64,000 bases of DNA from Amborella trichopoda (taxonomy: Eukaryota > Streptophyta > Magnoliopsida > Amborellales > Amborellaceae). The DNA is taken from contig NW_006499997.1 of NCBI RefSeq assembly GCF_000471905.2, positions 4,762,674 to 4,826,673 of the forward strand, read 5' to 3'. The translations under genes and the position numbers were made by a program. Below are positions 45,258 through 57,225 of the stretch, one piece after another (within the stretch, counting starts at the first letter, position 1; every line of letters begins with the position of its first letter). The notes beneath the pieces are model-generated. The model did not search any database and had not been told where the DNA came from. It saw nothing but the letters and a program-made list of their open reading frames with translations.

Positions 45258-45600
45258 GCAACCGATATATGCGATATCTAACTACTACACAATGGTTCTT
45301 CCATTGGTAATGGATACTCTATTTTTGTTATATTAATACTGATATCTGACTACTACGCAATGGGTCCTTCATTGGTAGTGGATACTCTATTTCTGCTTTA
45401 TGAATATTTATATCTGACTGCTACGCAATGGGTCCTCCATTGGTGGATGCTCTGTTTTTGTTATATGAATGCTGATATCTAACTGCTAAGCAATGGGTCC
45501 TCCATTGGTAGTGGATACACTGTTTTTGTTATATGAATACTGATATTTGACTGCTACGTAATGGGTCCTCCATTTGTAGTGGGGTATACTGTACCTCGAC
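45258..45600 (+). repeat. 68-base hairpin array in the 5' LTR
   Basis: Five units start TGATATCTGACTGCTACGC. Each contains CTACGCAATGG, then GTCCT, then CCATTGGTAG. The halves are complementary with one unpaired base, giving a stem of ten pairs with a five-base loop. A diverged sixth core lies at about 45,672-45,702. Confidence 0.8.
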
Positions 45601-46565
45601 CCATATGATAGGAGTGGAGTCGAGAGGTGATTGCAAGTAATAGGGAGGGTTGCACCCCCTAAATTGTCTGGGCACTACGCATTGGGTCCTCTAATGGTAG
45701 TGTAATTCCCTCTTGCTTAAGAGCACAATAGAGGGTCGTGTCTTGCAAGGGCTCAACCTATCAAAAGCCCCAAAGTACGTTGGGGATGTGTGCGTGAGTA
45801 AGGATATTACGAAGTGGGGCCTCCACTTATCATTATCCTCTCTCCTGAGTGACGGTAGAGGTCCCAAGTTTTAAGATTAGCTTAGTCTGATTGATGTGGC
45901 CTCTACTTCGGGAGTAATTTAATATGTTCTGCTTCTCCGAATTTTGTATTTCATATGAACACCTGACTGTACCTGTGTTATGCATAACAGTTGATGCCAT
46001 ATTGAGAACAAGTAATGCTCTGTTAACTGAGTCTTACCCTTTCCATACAGTAATTATATGTACTCTGAAGTACAACCATACTCTGTGTGACAAATAAGAT
46101 TTCTGATGGACTATGGGCATGATCTACTTACTGGGCTTATTGCTCACTCCACTTATTTCATCTATCTAGAGTGTTAGTACCTGATCGACTGTGGCGAGCA
46201 GCTGACTGGTGATAGAGTTCAACCCAATTCAAGATTTCTTTTTGGCCTTGCAGGTGTCTGGTGGCGTTGCCATGTGTTGTTCTATTTGATGTAATATTTT
46301 GAGATGAATGTTAGGCTCGTGATCCTCAAACTTTATTGTAAAGACTTTTGAAGGTGAATGAACTTAATGGTTTTAATTTATTCAGTTTTTGTGCTTCTTG
46401 AATGAGTTTTCTTTATTTCTCGTGGTTTGTTTTGATTCCACCCACTTAACACGTGTTGATGCCACTCCCACTTGATTGACGTACGCGACCTCTGGTCGTG
46501 ATCTTGCACTCTATTACCCTCTGGTTGAGGACGGTAGGTGGTAGGAGGCGGGGTCGCGACAGTTA

Positions 46566-46578
46566 TGGTATTAGAGCC
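46566..46578 (+). promoter_or_regulatory. Primer-binding site (initiator-methionine tRNA type)
   Basis: TGGTATTAGAGCC lies four bases after the LTR end and differs at one position from the standard plant TGGTATCAGAGCC site, which is used by most Tekay elements. Confidence 0.75.
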
Positions 46579-46599
46579 AGGTTTGGGTTTTTGGGCTGA

Positions 46600-47645
46600 G
46601 GAGTTTAGAAGCGTAATTAGAATAGTTTTGGTAGATTAGTAACTGAATTCTTGTGTCATAGGTTGAAGATGCCGAGGACGTGGGCCAACAACACCAGTTC
46701 TAGTAATGAGAACACCGAGGCCCTCAACGAGTTTTTCAGGACCTTAGGGGCCATGAAACAGATGATGAAGGAGGAAATGTCGGCCCCGTCTACCCCCACC
46801 CCTGATCTAAATGACAGCGACTTGATAGAGAAGTTTAGGAGGTTGGATCCTCTGACTTTCTTGAGGTTGGGGGAGTAGAGAAAGCTAATCGATGGAGAAG
46901 GCAAGTAAAGAAGATCTTCGAGGTATTATAATGTACAGAAGAGCAAAAGGTCAGACTGGGGACCTTTATGTTAGAGGGAGACGCTGAGCACTGGTGGGGC
47001 TCAGTGAAGTAGTCTTAGGAGGAAGCAGGAATGGAAGCAAATTGGGGAAACTTTCTTTGAGCCTTCAACGAGAAGTGCTTTCTTGATTCTGTGTGGGAAA
47101 GAAAAGAAGTATAATTTATCAAGCTGCAATAGGGGAATATAACTGTGGAACAATATGCAGCCAAGTTTGCTAAGCTGTCGAGGTATGCGCCACATATCAT
47201 CAACACTAAGATGCGAAAATCAAGTAAGTTTGAGAGGGGTCTTAGGTCATACATAAGGGGGAGGGTGATATCGCTAAATCATAAAACCTTCTCCCCATTG
47301 GTGGACTTAGCCATGAAGATTGTGAGGGACTGTGAAGAGTCTCGGGTTAGAGGAAGCTGTAGGATGGGCCCAACCCAGTTTGGAAGTTTGGAAAGAAAGG
47401 CTCGACCGCCCCCAAGGAGGAACTTCAGGGGAAGAGATAATCCGAGGGGTAAGAAGATTCGGAGGACCTTGTCGGGCGATATAAGGGAGAACCGACGCCC
47501 AACATTCCCACATTGTTGGAAAGATAATCACTCTGCAGCTGATTGCCAAAGGAAGACTGGGGTGTTCTTTAGGTGTGGCAAGCCAGGCCACCAGATTAGG
47601 GATTGCCCATCGAAGGGACCAGAAAACCGACCAAAGACTTAAGGT
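46600..47645 (+). pseudogene. Gag of the Tekay/Del element
   Basis: A plausible start MPRTWANN at 46,669 lies about 100 bases after the primer site. Pieces of the retrotransposon Gag core follow (GDAEHWWGSVK near 46,980, EQYAAKFAKLSRYAPHIINT at 47,148), then an arginine-rich stretch and zinc-knuckle wording RCGKPGHQIRDCPSKGP near 47,570-47,620. This is the usual Tekay order. Gag forms the particle and binds the RNA. Broken. Confidence 0.65.
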
Positions 47646-48180
47646 CGGGTGTTTTCTCTTACCTAGCAGGAAGCTAAGGCATCAACTTCAGTTATCCGAG
47701 GTACGCTCTCCATTTGTGGCATTGACGCAAATATCCTAGTTGACCTGGATCTATGCGCTCTTTTGTTGCACCTCACTTTGCATGCCACATAAATGCTAGA
47801 CCTTTCTTGCTTCACTGGACATTGATAGTGTTCACACCTATGGGAGAATCTTTAGAAACTGATACTATTTTTATACACTGTGGGGTTTTGCTTGAAGGGT
47901 GTGTGCTGCCTATAGATCTAATATTGTTAGATATCCAAGACTTTGTTGTTATTTTGGGCATGGACTGGCTATCCACACACCATGCTACTATAGATTGTCG
48001 TGATAAAATTGTAACCCTTAGACACCCTAACTAGCCTGAGTTGAACTTTTTTAGCGTCAAGGATGTTTCTCCTCTGCGTTTTATTTTGGCTATTCAGCTT
48101 CCCATTTATTGGCTAAAAGATAAGTTCGATATCTAGCTTACGTAGTGGAAAATTGAGATGACCGATCTAAGTTAGAAGAA
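47646..48180 (+). pseudogene. Protease region of the Tekay/Del element
   Basis: The words FVAPHFACHINARPFLLHW, GESLETDTIFIHCGVLLEGC and VVILGMDWLSTHHATIDCRD (47,759-48,000) are those of the retropepsin domain in chromoviruses, closing with 'GMDWL...H.A.IDC'. It lies between gag and RT as expected. Broken. Confidence 0.6.
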
Positions 48181-49600
48181 ATACCGGTGGTGAGAGAATA
48201 TCCAGAGGTCTTTCCTGAAGAGTTAACCTCTTTGCCCCCAGCCAGAGAAATAGAATTTGAGATAAATGTGGTCCCTGACACTGCCCCCATCTCTAAAGCC
48301 CCTTAGAGGATGGCCCCAACTAAACTACAGGAATTAATAGAACAGTTGCAAGAATTACTAGAGAAGGGTTCGACCTAGTGTGTCACCCTGGGGTACGCCC
48401 ATCCTGTTTGTTAAAAAGAAAGATGGGTCTTTGAGGTTATGTATAGACTATCAACAGCTGAACCAGGTCACTGTGAAGAATAAGTACCCCTTACCAAGAA
48501 TTGATGACCTCTTTGACCAACTCCAAGGGGCCCAAGTATTTTCTAAGACTGACCTTCAGTCAGGTTATCAACAGCAGCGAGTCAAGGAAGAAGATGTCCC
48601 TAAGATCGCATTCAAGACTTGTTATGATCATTATGAGTTTTTAATAATATCGTTTGGACTAATTAATGCCCTGGCCGTTTTTATGGATTTGATGAACAGG
48701 GTTTTTAGAACTTTCTTGGATGACTTTGTAGTAGACTTTATATATGACATCTTGGTGTACTCAAGGAATCAAGAAGAGCATGAAAGACATTTGAGAATGG
48801 TTCTCCAAACCCTGATGATAGAAAATTTATATGGCAAGTTGGGGAAAAGTGAGTTTTGTATTCCAAGCGTGACCTTCCTTGGGCATGTTGCTTAGAAAGA
48901 CGGGGTCGCGACTGACCCTTGTGAGATTGAAGCAGTTGTGAGATTGAAGCAGTACTAAAATGGGGAAGGCCAACGAATGTGACAGAAGTCCGTAGTTTTT
49001 GGGGTCTGGTGGGATACTAAAGGCGTTTTGTGGAAGGCTTCTCAAAGATAGTGCTTCCCCTTACTCGTCTAGCCCAGAAGGACGTGAAATTTATATGGTA
49101 AGATGATTATGAGAAGAGTTTTCAAGAATTAAAGAAGAGATTAATTATGGCCCCAATATTAATCTTGCTCAAAGGAAACGAAGGCTTTCTGGTCTACACT
49201 GATGCTTCCCATAAGGGATGGGGGTGTGTGTTAATGCCACAAGGGAACGTTATAGACTATGCCTCTAAATAATTAAAGTTGCATGAGCAAAATTACCCAA
49301 CTCATGACTTAGAGCTCACGGCCGTGGTTTTTGCCTTAAAGGTTTGGAGACACTATCTATAAGACCCAGTTTAAGATATTTACAAAATTTATTTTCTTAG
49401 GAGTTGAATATGAGGCAAAGTATATGGATGGACCTATTAAATGATTACAACTACACCATTAATTATCAACCGGGCAAGACAAATGTAGTAGCCGACACTT
49501 TAAGTCGGAAACCCTTGATATCAATAGCACATCTGATGGCCCGAGAGTTGAAACTGATGGAATATGTAGTGGAGTGGCTCCCGACACTACCCTCTAGTTC
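48181..49600 (+). pseudogene. Reverse transcriptase and RNase H of the Tekay/Del element
   Basis: RT words are [20 protein letters not shown] and [20 protein letters not shown] (48,387-48,505), [20 protein letters not shown] (48,540), the catalytic region with [17 protein letters not shown] (48,745), and [16 protein letters not shown] (48,845). RNase H words are YTDASHKGWGCVLMPQG (49,196) and INYQPGKTNVVADTLSRKP (49,460). The wording is chromovirus-like, clearly different from the Tat RTs at 34,081 and 60,560. Broken. Confidence 0.75.
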
Positions 49601-50955
49601 TAGATTAAGAATAACTGCGGGTATAAGAGTGGAACCTAAGCTCTTTCAATAGATCAGGGTAGCCCAAAAGATAGACCCCCAACTTACAAAAATTTTGGAA
49701 GACTTAAAGTAGGAAAGAAAGGATAATTTATTTGTCAGCAGTGATGATCTATTAAGATTTAAAGAACGAGTATGCATTCTAAATGATGAAAATATAAAGA
49801 GAATCATTTTAGAAGAGGTACACCACTCCCGTTACATTATACACCCAAGAAACACAAAAATGTATCAGGATTTAAGGAAAATTTTCTGATGAATAACATG
49901 AAGTGGGACGTGGCACAATTTGTTTCTAAATGTCTGACCTGTCAACAAGTAAAGGCTGAGCACCAAAGACCTATCGGGCTGTTGCAACCCTGGCCTGTGC
50001 TTGAATGGAAGTGGGAGTGCATCACTATGGACATTGTGTCCGGTTTGCCAAGATCAGGCATTGGACATGACAGCGTTTGGGTTATCGTAGACCGATTAAC
50101 TAAGGCTGCACATTTCTTATCGGTCCTCACTACATATACCCTAAACAAACTGGCTCAGCTATATGTCAAGGAAGTAGTAAGGTTGCATGGAGTACCTATT
50201 AGTATTATGTTCAACAGGGACTCTAGATTTAGTTCAAGGTTTTGGAGCAGTCTGCAATCAACTTTAGGCACAAGACTCACTTTCCATATCAGTTTTCAAA
50301 TGGCACTTTTGATGCCTTGTATGGGAGAAAATGCAGATTGCCAGTGTGTTGGGAAGAAGTCAGGGAAAGGAGACTATTAGGGTTGAAAATTGTTCAAGTA
50401 ACATCAGAAAAGATCATCCTAGTTCGAGAAAGGCTTAAAACAGCTCACAGTCGACAGGAGAGGTATGCCGATAATCACCGAAGGGACCTTGAATTTGAAG
50501 TAGGTGATCGAGTCTTTTCGAAAGTGTCACCAATAAAGGGAATAATGAGGTTCGAAAAGAAAGGGAAGCTAAGTCCGCGATTCATCAGACCCTTTGAAAT
50601 ATTAGAGAGAATTGGAGTTGCAGCATATCGACTGGCCTTACCGCCCGAATTGGCAAATATTCATGATATCTTCCATAATTCACTGTTGAGAAAGTATCAA
50701 CCCGATCTGTCCCACGTCCTGAAGTATGAGTCAATGCAGATTTGGGAAGACTTAACTTATGTTGAGCAGCCAATTGAGATACTGGACATAAGCGTTCAAG
50801 TTTTGCGTAACAAAGAAATTCCCCTAGTCTGGGTTTTATGATAGTATCATTCGAGGGAAGAATCAACTTGGGAGCGAGAAGATGAAATATGGGATATGTA
50901 CTCCCATTTATTCGATTGATGATTTTGAGGAAAAAATATTTCTTAATGGGGGGCA
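49601..50955 (+). pseudogene. Integrase with chromodomain-like tail, Tekay/Del element
   Basis: Integrase pieces are FVSKCLTCQQVKAEHQRPIG (49,918), LQPWPVLEWKWECITMDIVS (49,983), VIVDRLTKAAHFLSV (50,083) and VVRLHGVPISIMFNRDSRFS (50,177). Then come the DNA-binding C-terminus with KLSPRFIRPFEILERIGVAA (50,569) and HDIFHNSLLRKYQPD (50,662). A weak chromodomain-like end with TWEREDE- and HLFD-type wording lies near 50,860-50,920, as in Tekay. A purine-rich run at 50,947-50,953 precedes the 3' LTR. Broken. Confidence 0.7.
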
Positions 50956-51524
50956 AGGAAACACACACGGTGGTAGGAGTCTGATAACAAGAGAGGCATC
51001 GCTGTTTGGAGGCATCACAGCTTGGAGAAGAGAGGCATCGCCGCTTGGAGAAGGTAGGCATCACCGTTTGGAGGCATCGCCACTTGGAGAAGAGAGGCAT
51101 CACAGTTTGGATGTATCGCCTCTTGAAGAAGAGAGGCATTGACTCTCGAAGAAGAGAGGCATCGCCGTTTGGAGAACAGAGGCATCGTGTAAGGACCCAG
51201 GTGAGAGCGTGGCGATAGTGAGTGCGCGGCGATAGAGAATGCGCAACGATAGTGAGCGTGCCACGATAGTAAGCACGTGGTGATAATGAAGAGCGCACGG
51301 CGATCGTTAAGATCGCGACAGTATGTGCGTGGCAGCGAGAATGCAATGCCGTGAGTAATCAAGGGGCATCGCCGTGTGCATAACGCCGGCTACGGCATTA
51401 CCATGCATGTTTAGATGTTCGCCACTTGTCCAGCTGCATGGGGAGTTGGTTGCCACCCGTCAGCTTGGCCTGCCACCTGCCACTTGAGGTGATATTTAAG
51501 CTTTTCGCTCTCCCTCACACCCTC

Positions 51525-51525
<1 letters not shown>

Positions 51526-51586
<61 letters not shown>

Positions 51587-51705
51587 GTCTCGTNNNNNNN
51601 NNNNNNNNNNNNNCGTACGTACGTCGTACCGTACGTCCGTACGTACGTCGTACGTACGTACGTACGTACGTACGTACGTACGTCTACTTACTACTCTCTC
51701 TCCTC

Positions 51706-51774
<69 letters not shown>

Positions 51775-51775
51775 A
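51526..51775. repeat. (CT)n / gap / (ACGT)n / (CT)n block
   Basis: (CT)n runs to about 51,582, then CGTCTCGTCTCGT, 20 Ns at 51,594-51,613, an almost pure ACGT repeat to about 51,682 and (CT)n again to 51,773. The 5' LTR has only about 24 bases of CT here, so the block expanded in the 3' LTR or is partly an assembly product. Confidence 0.9.
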
Positions 51776-53095
51776 AGACAAGTTTTGGAGAAGCTCACTC
51801 CCTCATTTGGAGCAGCCATTGTTGGAGTTGAAGGACTGTAGAAGAAATATTGGAGGGCACCATTGTTGGCTAAGTAAATTACTGCCCCCTTGCATCAAGT
51901 TGTAAGAGCATGAAATTGAAAGTATGAGAGTTAAGTCGGAATCTCCATGAACAAAGCTTGATGTTAAGCATACATGTTTGAGTTCTGATTTTAAGTAATG
52001 AGATCCTCCTTCCATGATAAGTTGAGAACTGTTATCACTCTTGTAGATCCTGAAATTCTGTGGAGTGATGTTTGTGTGAGTCTAGCCTAAGATAGAAAAA
52101 GTTTCATGTTGTTATCTTGTATGGGTTAGAAGTAATGGAGTGGTATTTGCAATGTGTCATGAATGTACTGTGATTTTCCAAGGAATTTACATGCTTTTGA
52201 AATTAGATTTTTACTAAAAAAATGATGTCCAATTAGCCTCAAATCACCTCCATTTGAAATTTTTATGAGTCTACCTTGCGTTGAATGTTTATGTTCAGTT
52301 GAGATTCTTGACAGTTTGGAAGATGTGTTTCATTTTGTGCTCATATGCCACAGTTTGCAAACTATGATAATTTATAGGAACATTTCTTCTATTGCACTGA
52401 GACTTTGTTTGACCTATTGTAGTCCAAATGACATAAAATCGCATCCATTTGTTAGATGCATGAGTATTATATGGTTTTCATGTTTTGACCTTGCCCAAAT
52501 TCTGTGTAAATTAGGATCTATTCTAAAAAAGGCTCCAGTATGTCACTATTGACAGATCTCACAGAAACGCAGAATTTTTTGTCTCTGTTGTCTTTATTTT
52601 TGGCTGACCAAACGGAGTCCAATTACCCTTAAACCACAGCCATTTGAAAACTCTGAATTTCTACTAAAATTTGCATTTAAAATTGTTCTGAAATTCTTGC
52701 TAGGTTGAAAGCATTATTTGAATTGTGAACATATGTCACTATGGGTGAAATTCAGCAAGATTCAGAACGATACGATGTACCCTTAATTAATTAAGTAATG
52801 CTCAGTTATCAAATTGGAATCGAAATTTAGCTAAATTTCCCTCATAATTTGGGTTCTATGCCTCATTATGTATATGCCCACAATTGATAAGAACAATAAT
52901 AAATTTAAGTTGTTTATGAGTTATGCACATGTCATGAATCAATGTTTCTTTTGAACATAGCTCAAATGCTTTTGCAAGGTGTCAGACGCCGAAAAGACAT
53001 GCTTATGATCCTATGAATGTTGAATGCTTCTGACCTCTTGAAAGGAGTAAAGTATGAATGAATAAATGTTATGCATGCTTATACAAGGTGCAACT

Positions 53096-53420
53096 GATAT
53101 ATGTGATATCTGACTACTACGCAATGGGTCCTCCATTAGTGGTGGATACTCTGTTTCTGTTATATGCATACTGATATCTGACTGCTACGCAATGGATCCT
53201 CCATTGGTAGTCGATACTCTGTTTGTGTTATATGAATACTGATATCTGACTGCTACGCAATAGATCTTCCATTGGTAGTGGATACTTTGTTTCTGTTATG
53301 TGAATATTGATAGCTGATTGCTACGCAATGGGTCCTCCATTGGTAGTGGATACTCTGTTTCTGTTATATGAATACTGATATATGACTGCTACGCATTGGT
53401 AGTGGGGAATAATGTGCCTT
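53096..53420 (+). repeat. 68-base hairpin array in the 3' LTR
   Basis: About five units with the same CAATGG, GTCCT, CCATTG hairpin core as 45,258-45,600. Individual units differ, but the stem halves are mostly kept. Confidence 0.75.
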
Positions 53421-54421
53421 GACCCCATATGATAGGAGTGGATTCGAGAGGTGACTATAAATAACAGGGACGGTCGTGCCCCCCAAATTGTCTGAGCATT
53501 GGGTCCTCTAATGGTAGTGTAACACTCTGGCCTGAGAGCACAATATAGGGTTGTGTCTTGTAAGGCCTCAGCCTATCGAAACCCTCAAAGCGCGCTGGGA
53601 TTTATGCTTGAGTAATGTTATTACGAACTGGGGCCTCCACTTGTAATTGTCCTCCCTCTTGAATGAGGGTAAAAGTCCCAAGTTTCAGGATTAGCTTAGC
53701 CTGATCGATGTGGCTTCTACTTCGGGAGTAATTTAATCTATTATGCTTCTCTGAATTCTGTATTTCGTATGAACACTTAACTATAACTGTGTTTTGCATA
53801 ACCGTTGATGCCATATTAAGAACAAGTAATGCTCTGTTAACTGAGTCTTACCCTTTCTATACAATAATTATATGTACTCTGAAGTACGACCATACTCTGT
53901 GTGACAAATGAGATTTTTGATGGACTATACGCATGTTATTATGTATATGCTAATGGTAGGGAAGGTAAGGGTAGTGATCTACTTACTGAGATTGTTGCTC
54001 ACTCCGCTTATTTCATCTGTGTAGAGTGTTAGTACCTGATCGTGTATGGCATGTAGCTGATCTATGATAGCGGGCGTTCGGAGTTCAACCCGGTTCAAAA
54101 TTTCTTTTTGGCCTTGTAGGTGTCTGGTGGCATTGCCACGTGTTGTTTTGTTGGATGTAATATTTTGAGATGAATGTTAGGCTCGTGGGCCTCAAAATTT
54201 ATTGTAAAGACTTTTGAAGATGAATGAAGTAGTTATTGGTTTTAAGTTTATGTGCTTGTTGGATGAGCTCTTATTTATTTCTCGTGGTTTGCTTTGATTC
54301 CGCCCTCTTAACACGTGTTGATGCCACTCCCATCTGAGTGACGTACGCAACCTTCGGTCGTGATCCCCCACTCTGTTTCCCTTCGGTTTAGGATGGTAGG
54401 GGTCAAGGGGGTGTCGTGACA

Positions 54422-55239
54422 CCCTAGTCCTCTTCGTGCTCCGATCGGGGACCCCGGAGAGCAGGGACAAGACTTGCCCCATCTGGGCTAGAGTCGTAAC
54501 CCTCGATAGGCTTTCCCCCCATAAATCAAATCGAGTCCAGTTCTCTTCTTGGCAAGCCCGCTCTACCGATGCATGGGGGGAGTCGACAAGCTCGTGTAGC
54601 GTGAGACACTCAAGATGAAGGAGTTTTGGGGCCATCGATGGGGAAAGCGGTGTGGTCGACGATCACGAGCCACGTCCTCTCCATTTGGTTCTTGCACTGA
54701 GGAGCAACTTGTAGACGCACAAGGCGTGACGCAGAGAGGATGGTGCTCGGAGGGAAGATCTCGAGTACCACGTGGTGAGTGGTATAGGAGTGATGGGCGG
54801 AATGATGGGTGCCTGTCCTTCCCCACAGCCGAGAGCTTCCTTAGATCTGCATGTGTGTACGATCCATAGTGGTATCTGGGGTAGCCACAAGGCCAGTCCC
54901 TTGTGTGGTGAGGGGCGGGTGCGTGTGACAACAGCCTGTTTAGTCGATGAGGCTGTGAGGCCTCCTGGATGAATGTACGTTTGTTTGGGGGACTTTCAGT
55001 TTTCTCGAAAGCTAGGTGTCAATCGATGGTCAGCTCTTAGGTTGCCCCGAGCTGTGGAGTTGACATGCATGGCATGGATAGCGTCAAAGCCACCAGCACT
55101 ACGCCCGGGTCAAGAGTGACTCGAGATGTTTGAGAGACGGAGGTAGGCTGCCGCCTACCCCAATTCATTATTATGGGAGACGGGCCGACAGGAAGTCTAT
55201 TGACATGAGTATACAAGGTAAAGTGACCACGCGAGCGGG
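54422..55239. other. Unrecognised GC-rich flank of the Tekay element
   Basis: Short overlapping frames occur on both strands (54,563-54,931 minus, 54,615-54,869 plus) with no recognised domain. It may be part of the same diverged LTR mosaic as the sequence to its right, but no second copy is in the window. Confidence 0.35.
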
Positions 55240-56157
55240 CATGGTAATTGCCAAAGGGTGGTATGTGTGCGGGGGTGTCAGTGTTGGTAACGCCCTTGTG
55301 TGATGCAGACAGGGTCGCCTTTTAGCCATTCACGATGACGTTAATCCTGTTAGGACCGATCGAGTGAGGAGGAGTGGCGGTAAAACCAAGGGTCCTTTTC
55401 CAAGTGAGTTAAGCTTGCTTATATAGAGGATTCACCAGACAAGGGTGAATGCTCAAAAGTCAAACTTAATTACAATTAAATAAATTCAAAACAAATCCAA
55501 AATTTAGGCGCAAATGACCTAAATGTCCCTACGATCTTTTGCTCGAATGACGAGACCATCCCTGTATGCAGGTTTTCCACCATGGGAAGACCTTGGAAGC
55601 TGGTCTTGCAACTTATCTCCGTTCTTCAGCTATTTCAGCAATGTATCTCCGTTCTTCTCTCGATTGTGAGCATTTTGATGCCCTTTAATCGTGTTGTGGG
55701 GGCCTTTTCCCTCGGGGTGAAAGTCTGGCTAGTTTTGTGAACTTTGTTTGTCAATGCATCAAGCTGCATTGTCTTAGCTCTTAGCTTTGCTTGCAAGTCA
55801 GAGAGGAGGTTGTTGCAGTAAGTTTAGGCTGATTTGGTGTCAATTTGCGCATTTGCCTAATTTGGATGGTTGCCGGAGAAAGGGATTTTGAAACTGGCCG
55901 GATTTGCTTCTTTGGCAACCTAGGGACTTGCATTCATCAAACCACGGATTGAATGCAAGAGTTATACCAAAATGTAGCTTTACGTGAGGTGATTCTATTG
56001 AACTCCTCCCCGCGTTGATCCAAAGCTTAAACATTGAGTTATGCTTCATCGAATTCGAATTAATGTCTAAGCTTTGGATCGTGCACACACATGCAAGTCA
56101 CTTTCCTCTTCAAAGTAATGGGGGTTTTCAGTCACACCACAGTGTGTGCCATAAGTC
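55240..56157 (-). mobile_element. Family D LTR-like repeat, copy D2
   Basis: Blocks match 9,485-9,600 (TGTTAGGACCGATC word), 10,690-10,880 (GTTAAGCTTGCTTATAT) and 10,915-11,225 (GGGACTTGCATTCATC) in the same order, with about 1.1 kb less between the first two. Strand as in D1 is inferred from the TATA-like box. The right edge lies near the shared AGTGTGTGCC word. Confidence 0.45.
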
Positions 56158-57225
56158 AAAATGACGGGGCTGGTGTGATCTAGAAGAAGGCAGGGGAAGG
56201 AAAGAAGAAGAAAGACAAATGAAAGAAGAAGAGAGAGAGGAAAGAGAGAGAAGAGAAAAAGGAAAGAAGAAAAGAGAGAAAAGGAAAAAAGAAGAGAGAG
56301 AAAAGGAAATAAGAAGAGAGGAGAGAGAAAGAGGAGACAGAGTTTGAGACGGCAGCAGACCCTACTGTCCTAGAGAAGTGAGGGAAGAAGAGAGAGAAAG
56401 GAAGAGGAAGTTTTGGACGACAGCAGACCCTGCTGTCCTAGTGAGATGAGGGAAAAAGAGAGCGAAAGTTTGGGATGGTGGGTAAGACTGTCGTCCCAGA
56501 GATGAGAGAGAAGAAGAAAGAAAATAAGAGAGAAAGACAGGGGCAGCAGCTAAGCCTGCCACTCGGGAAAGGGCTCTGCTTACCATCCCAGTCAAGAGAG
56601 AGAAGGTACGAGAGAGAAAGAGAGAGAAACAAAAGAATAGAGAGAAAGAAGAGAGAGAAAGAGAATAAGAGAGAGAAAGAGAAGAGGATAGAATATTACC
56701 TCAATGCGTCTCAAGGGTACCGACCAAAGTTTTCTCTCTCCTCTCTTTCTCTCTCCAAAAAGATAAAATGTGACCCAAAGATTGAACATAGGCGAAAATT
56801 TCTTAATTAATCAAAGGGGTCCTTCTCATGTTTACATCACATGTATATATAAGGGAGTCATCTAATCATGGGTGGATGCCCAATAGTTGACTTAATTGTT
56901 AAAAAATAGCATTTAAATGAATTTACTAAATATAGGAAAATAGGGGCAAAACGATGATTTTGCCCCTTGCCCATAATTCTTGAAATTTTGATTTTGTCCC
57001 TGTCATGGCCGTGCAACTCTTGCGATCTTACGTGACCCTATCGAGGTCTTTTTGGCCTCCGTCCGACTATAAGAATATTGCTTTCTTGATCAGCTTGGGG
57101 AGACGGTCGTTTTGGTATGCATCTCGAGCCGTGGATCGAGGTTTTAGGCCACGATCATGACATGGGTAAAACATGAGAAACGTGTGATCTTTGTGTTATA
57201 CGTCATTTTTGACGAACCTTAGTCC
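56158..57225 (-). mobile_element. Family B LTR piece, inverted, with its own array
   Basis: On the minus strand it runs from the block before the TATA box (57,000-57,225), through a TATA box TTATATATACATG near 56,840, the conserved GGTACC/donor-like block (56,695-56,735), to a CT tract seen here as GA (56,200-56,700). The GA tract holds cores such as CAGCAG, ACC, CTGCTG (56,421-56,435) and GGCAG...CTGCC (about 56,540-56,560). It is partial on both sides. Confidence 0.6.

Larger units (their letters stand above)
43227..46561 (+). mobile_element. 5' LTR of the Tekay/Del element
   Basis: Homologous throughout to 50,956-54,421. It has two promoter-side arrays (43,262-43,570 and 43,590-43,720), a TATA-like GATATTTAAGC near 43,873, a short CT run (43,915-43,938) and a 68-base tandem array (45,258-45,600). 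It ends GTCGCGACA, immediately before the primer site. AT-rich sequence between 44,050 and 45,250 is non-coding. Confidence 0.8.
43227..54421 (+). mobile_element. Tekay/Del-type Ty3/Gypsy chromovirus, complete layout but broken
   Basis: 5' LTR, primer site, gag, protease, RT, RNase H, integrase with chromodomain-like tail, and 3' LTR all lie in order on the plus strand over about 11.2 kb. LTRs are 3.3-3.4 kb, long as in Tekay/Del. In a 260-base stretch compared by eye (44,920-45,180 against 52,740-53,000) about one base in ten differs. At usual plant rates that suggests an insertion several million years old. A convincing target duplication was not found; the left edge is uncertain within 43,202-43,253. 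It carries many breaks. Confidence 0.8.
50956..54421 (+). mobile_element. 3' LTR of the Tekay/Del element, with assembly gap
   Basis: It matches the 5' LTR in order: promoter-side arrays (50,994-51,186 and 51,203-51,320), TATA-like GATATTTAAGC near 51,490, CT tract, 68-base array (53,096-53,420) and the end GTCGTGACA. The CT tract is far longer than in the 5' LTR and is interrupted by an ACGT block and 20 unknown bases. Confidence 0.8.

Noticed and set aside
45258-45600. CRISPR-like look of regularly spaced repeats
   Set aside because: Units are joined head to tail without unique spacers, have no cas genes and lie in a plant LTR.
46566-46578. A tRNA gene at the primer-binding sites
   Set aside because: Only the 3'-end complement of a tRNA is present, which is what a retroelement primer site looks like. 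No cloverleaf around it.
54563-54931. Overlapping frames on both strands right of the Tekay element, considered as a host gene
   Set aside because: No domain, both strands open over the same stretch, no splice or codon signal seen.
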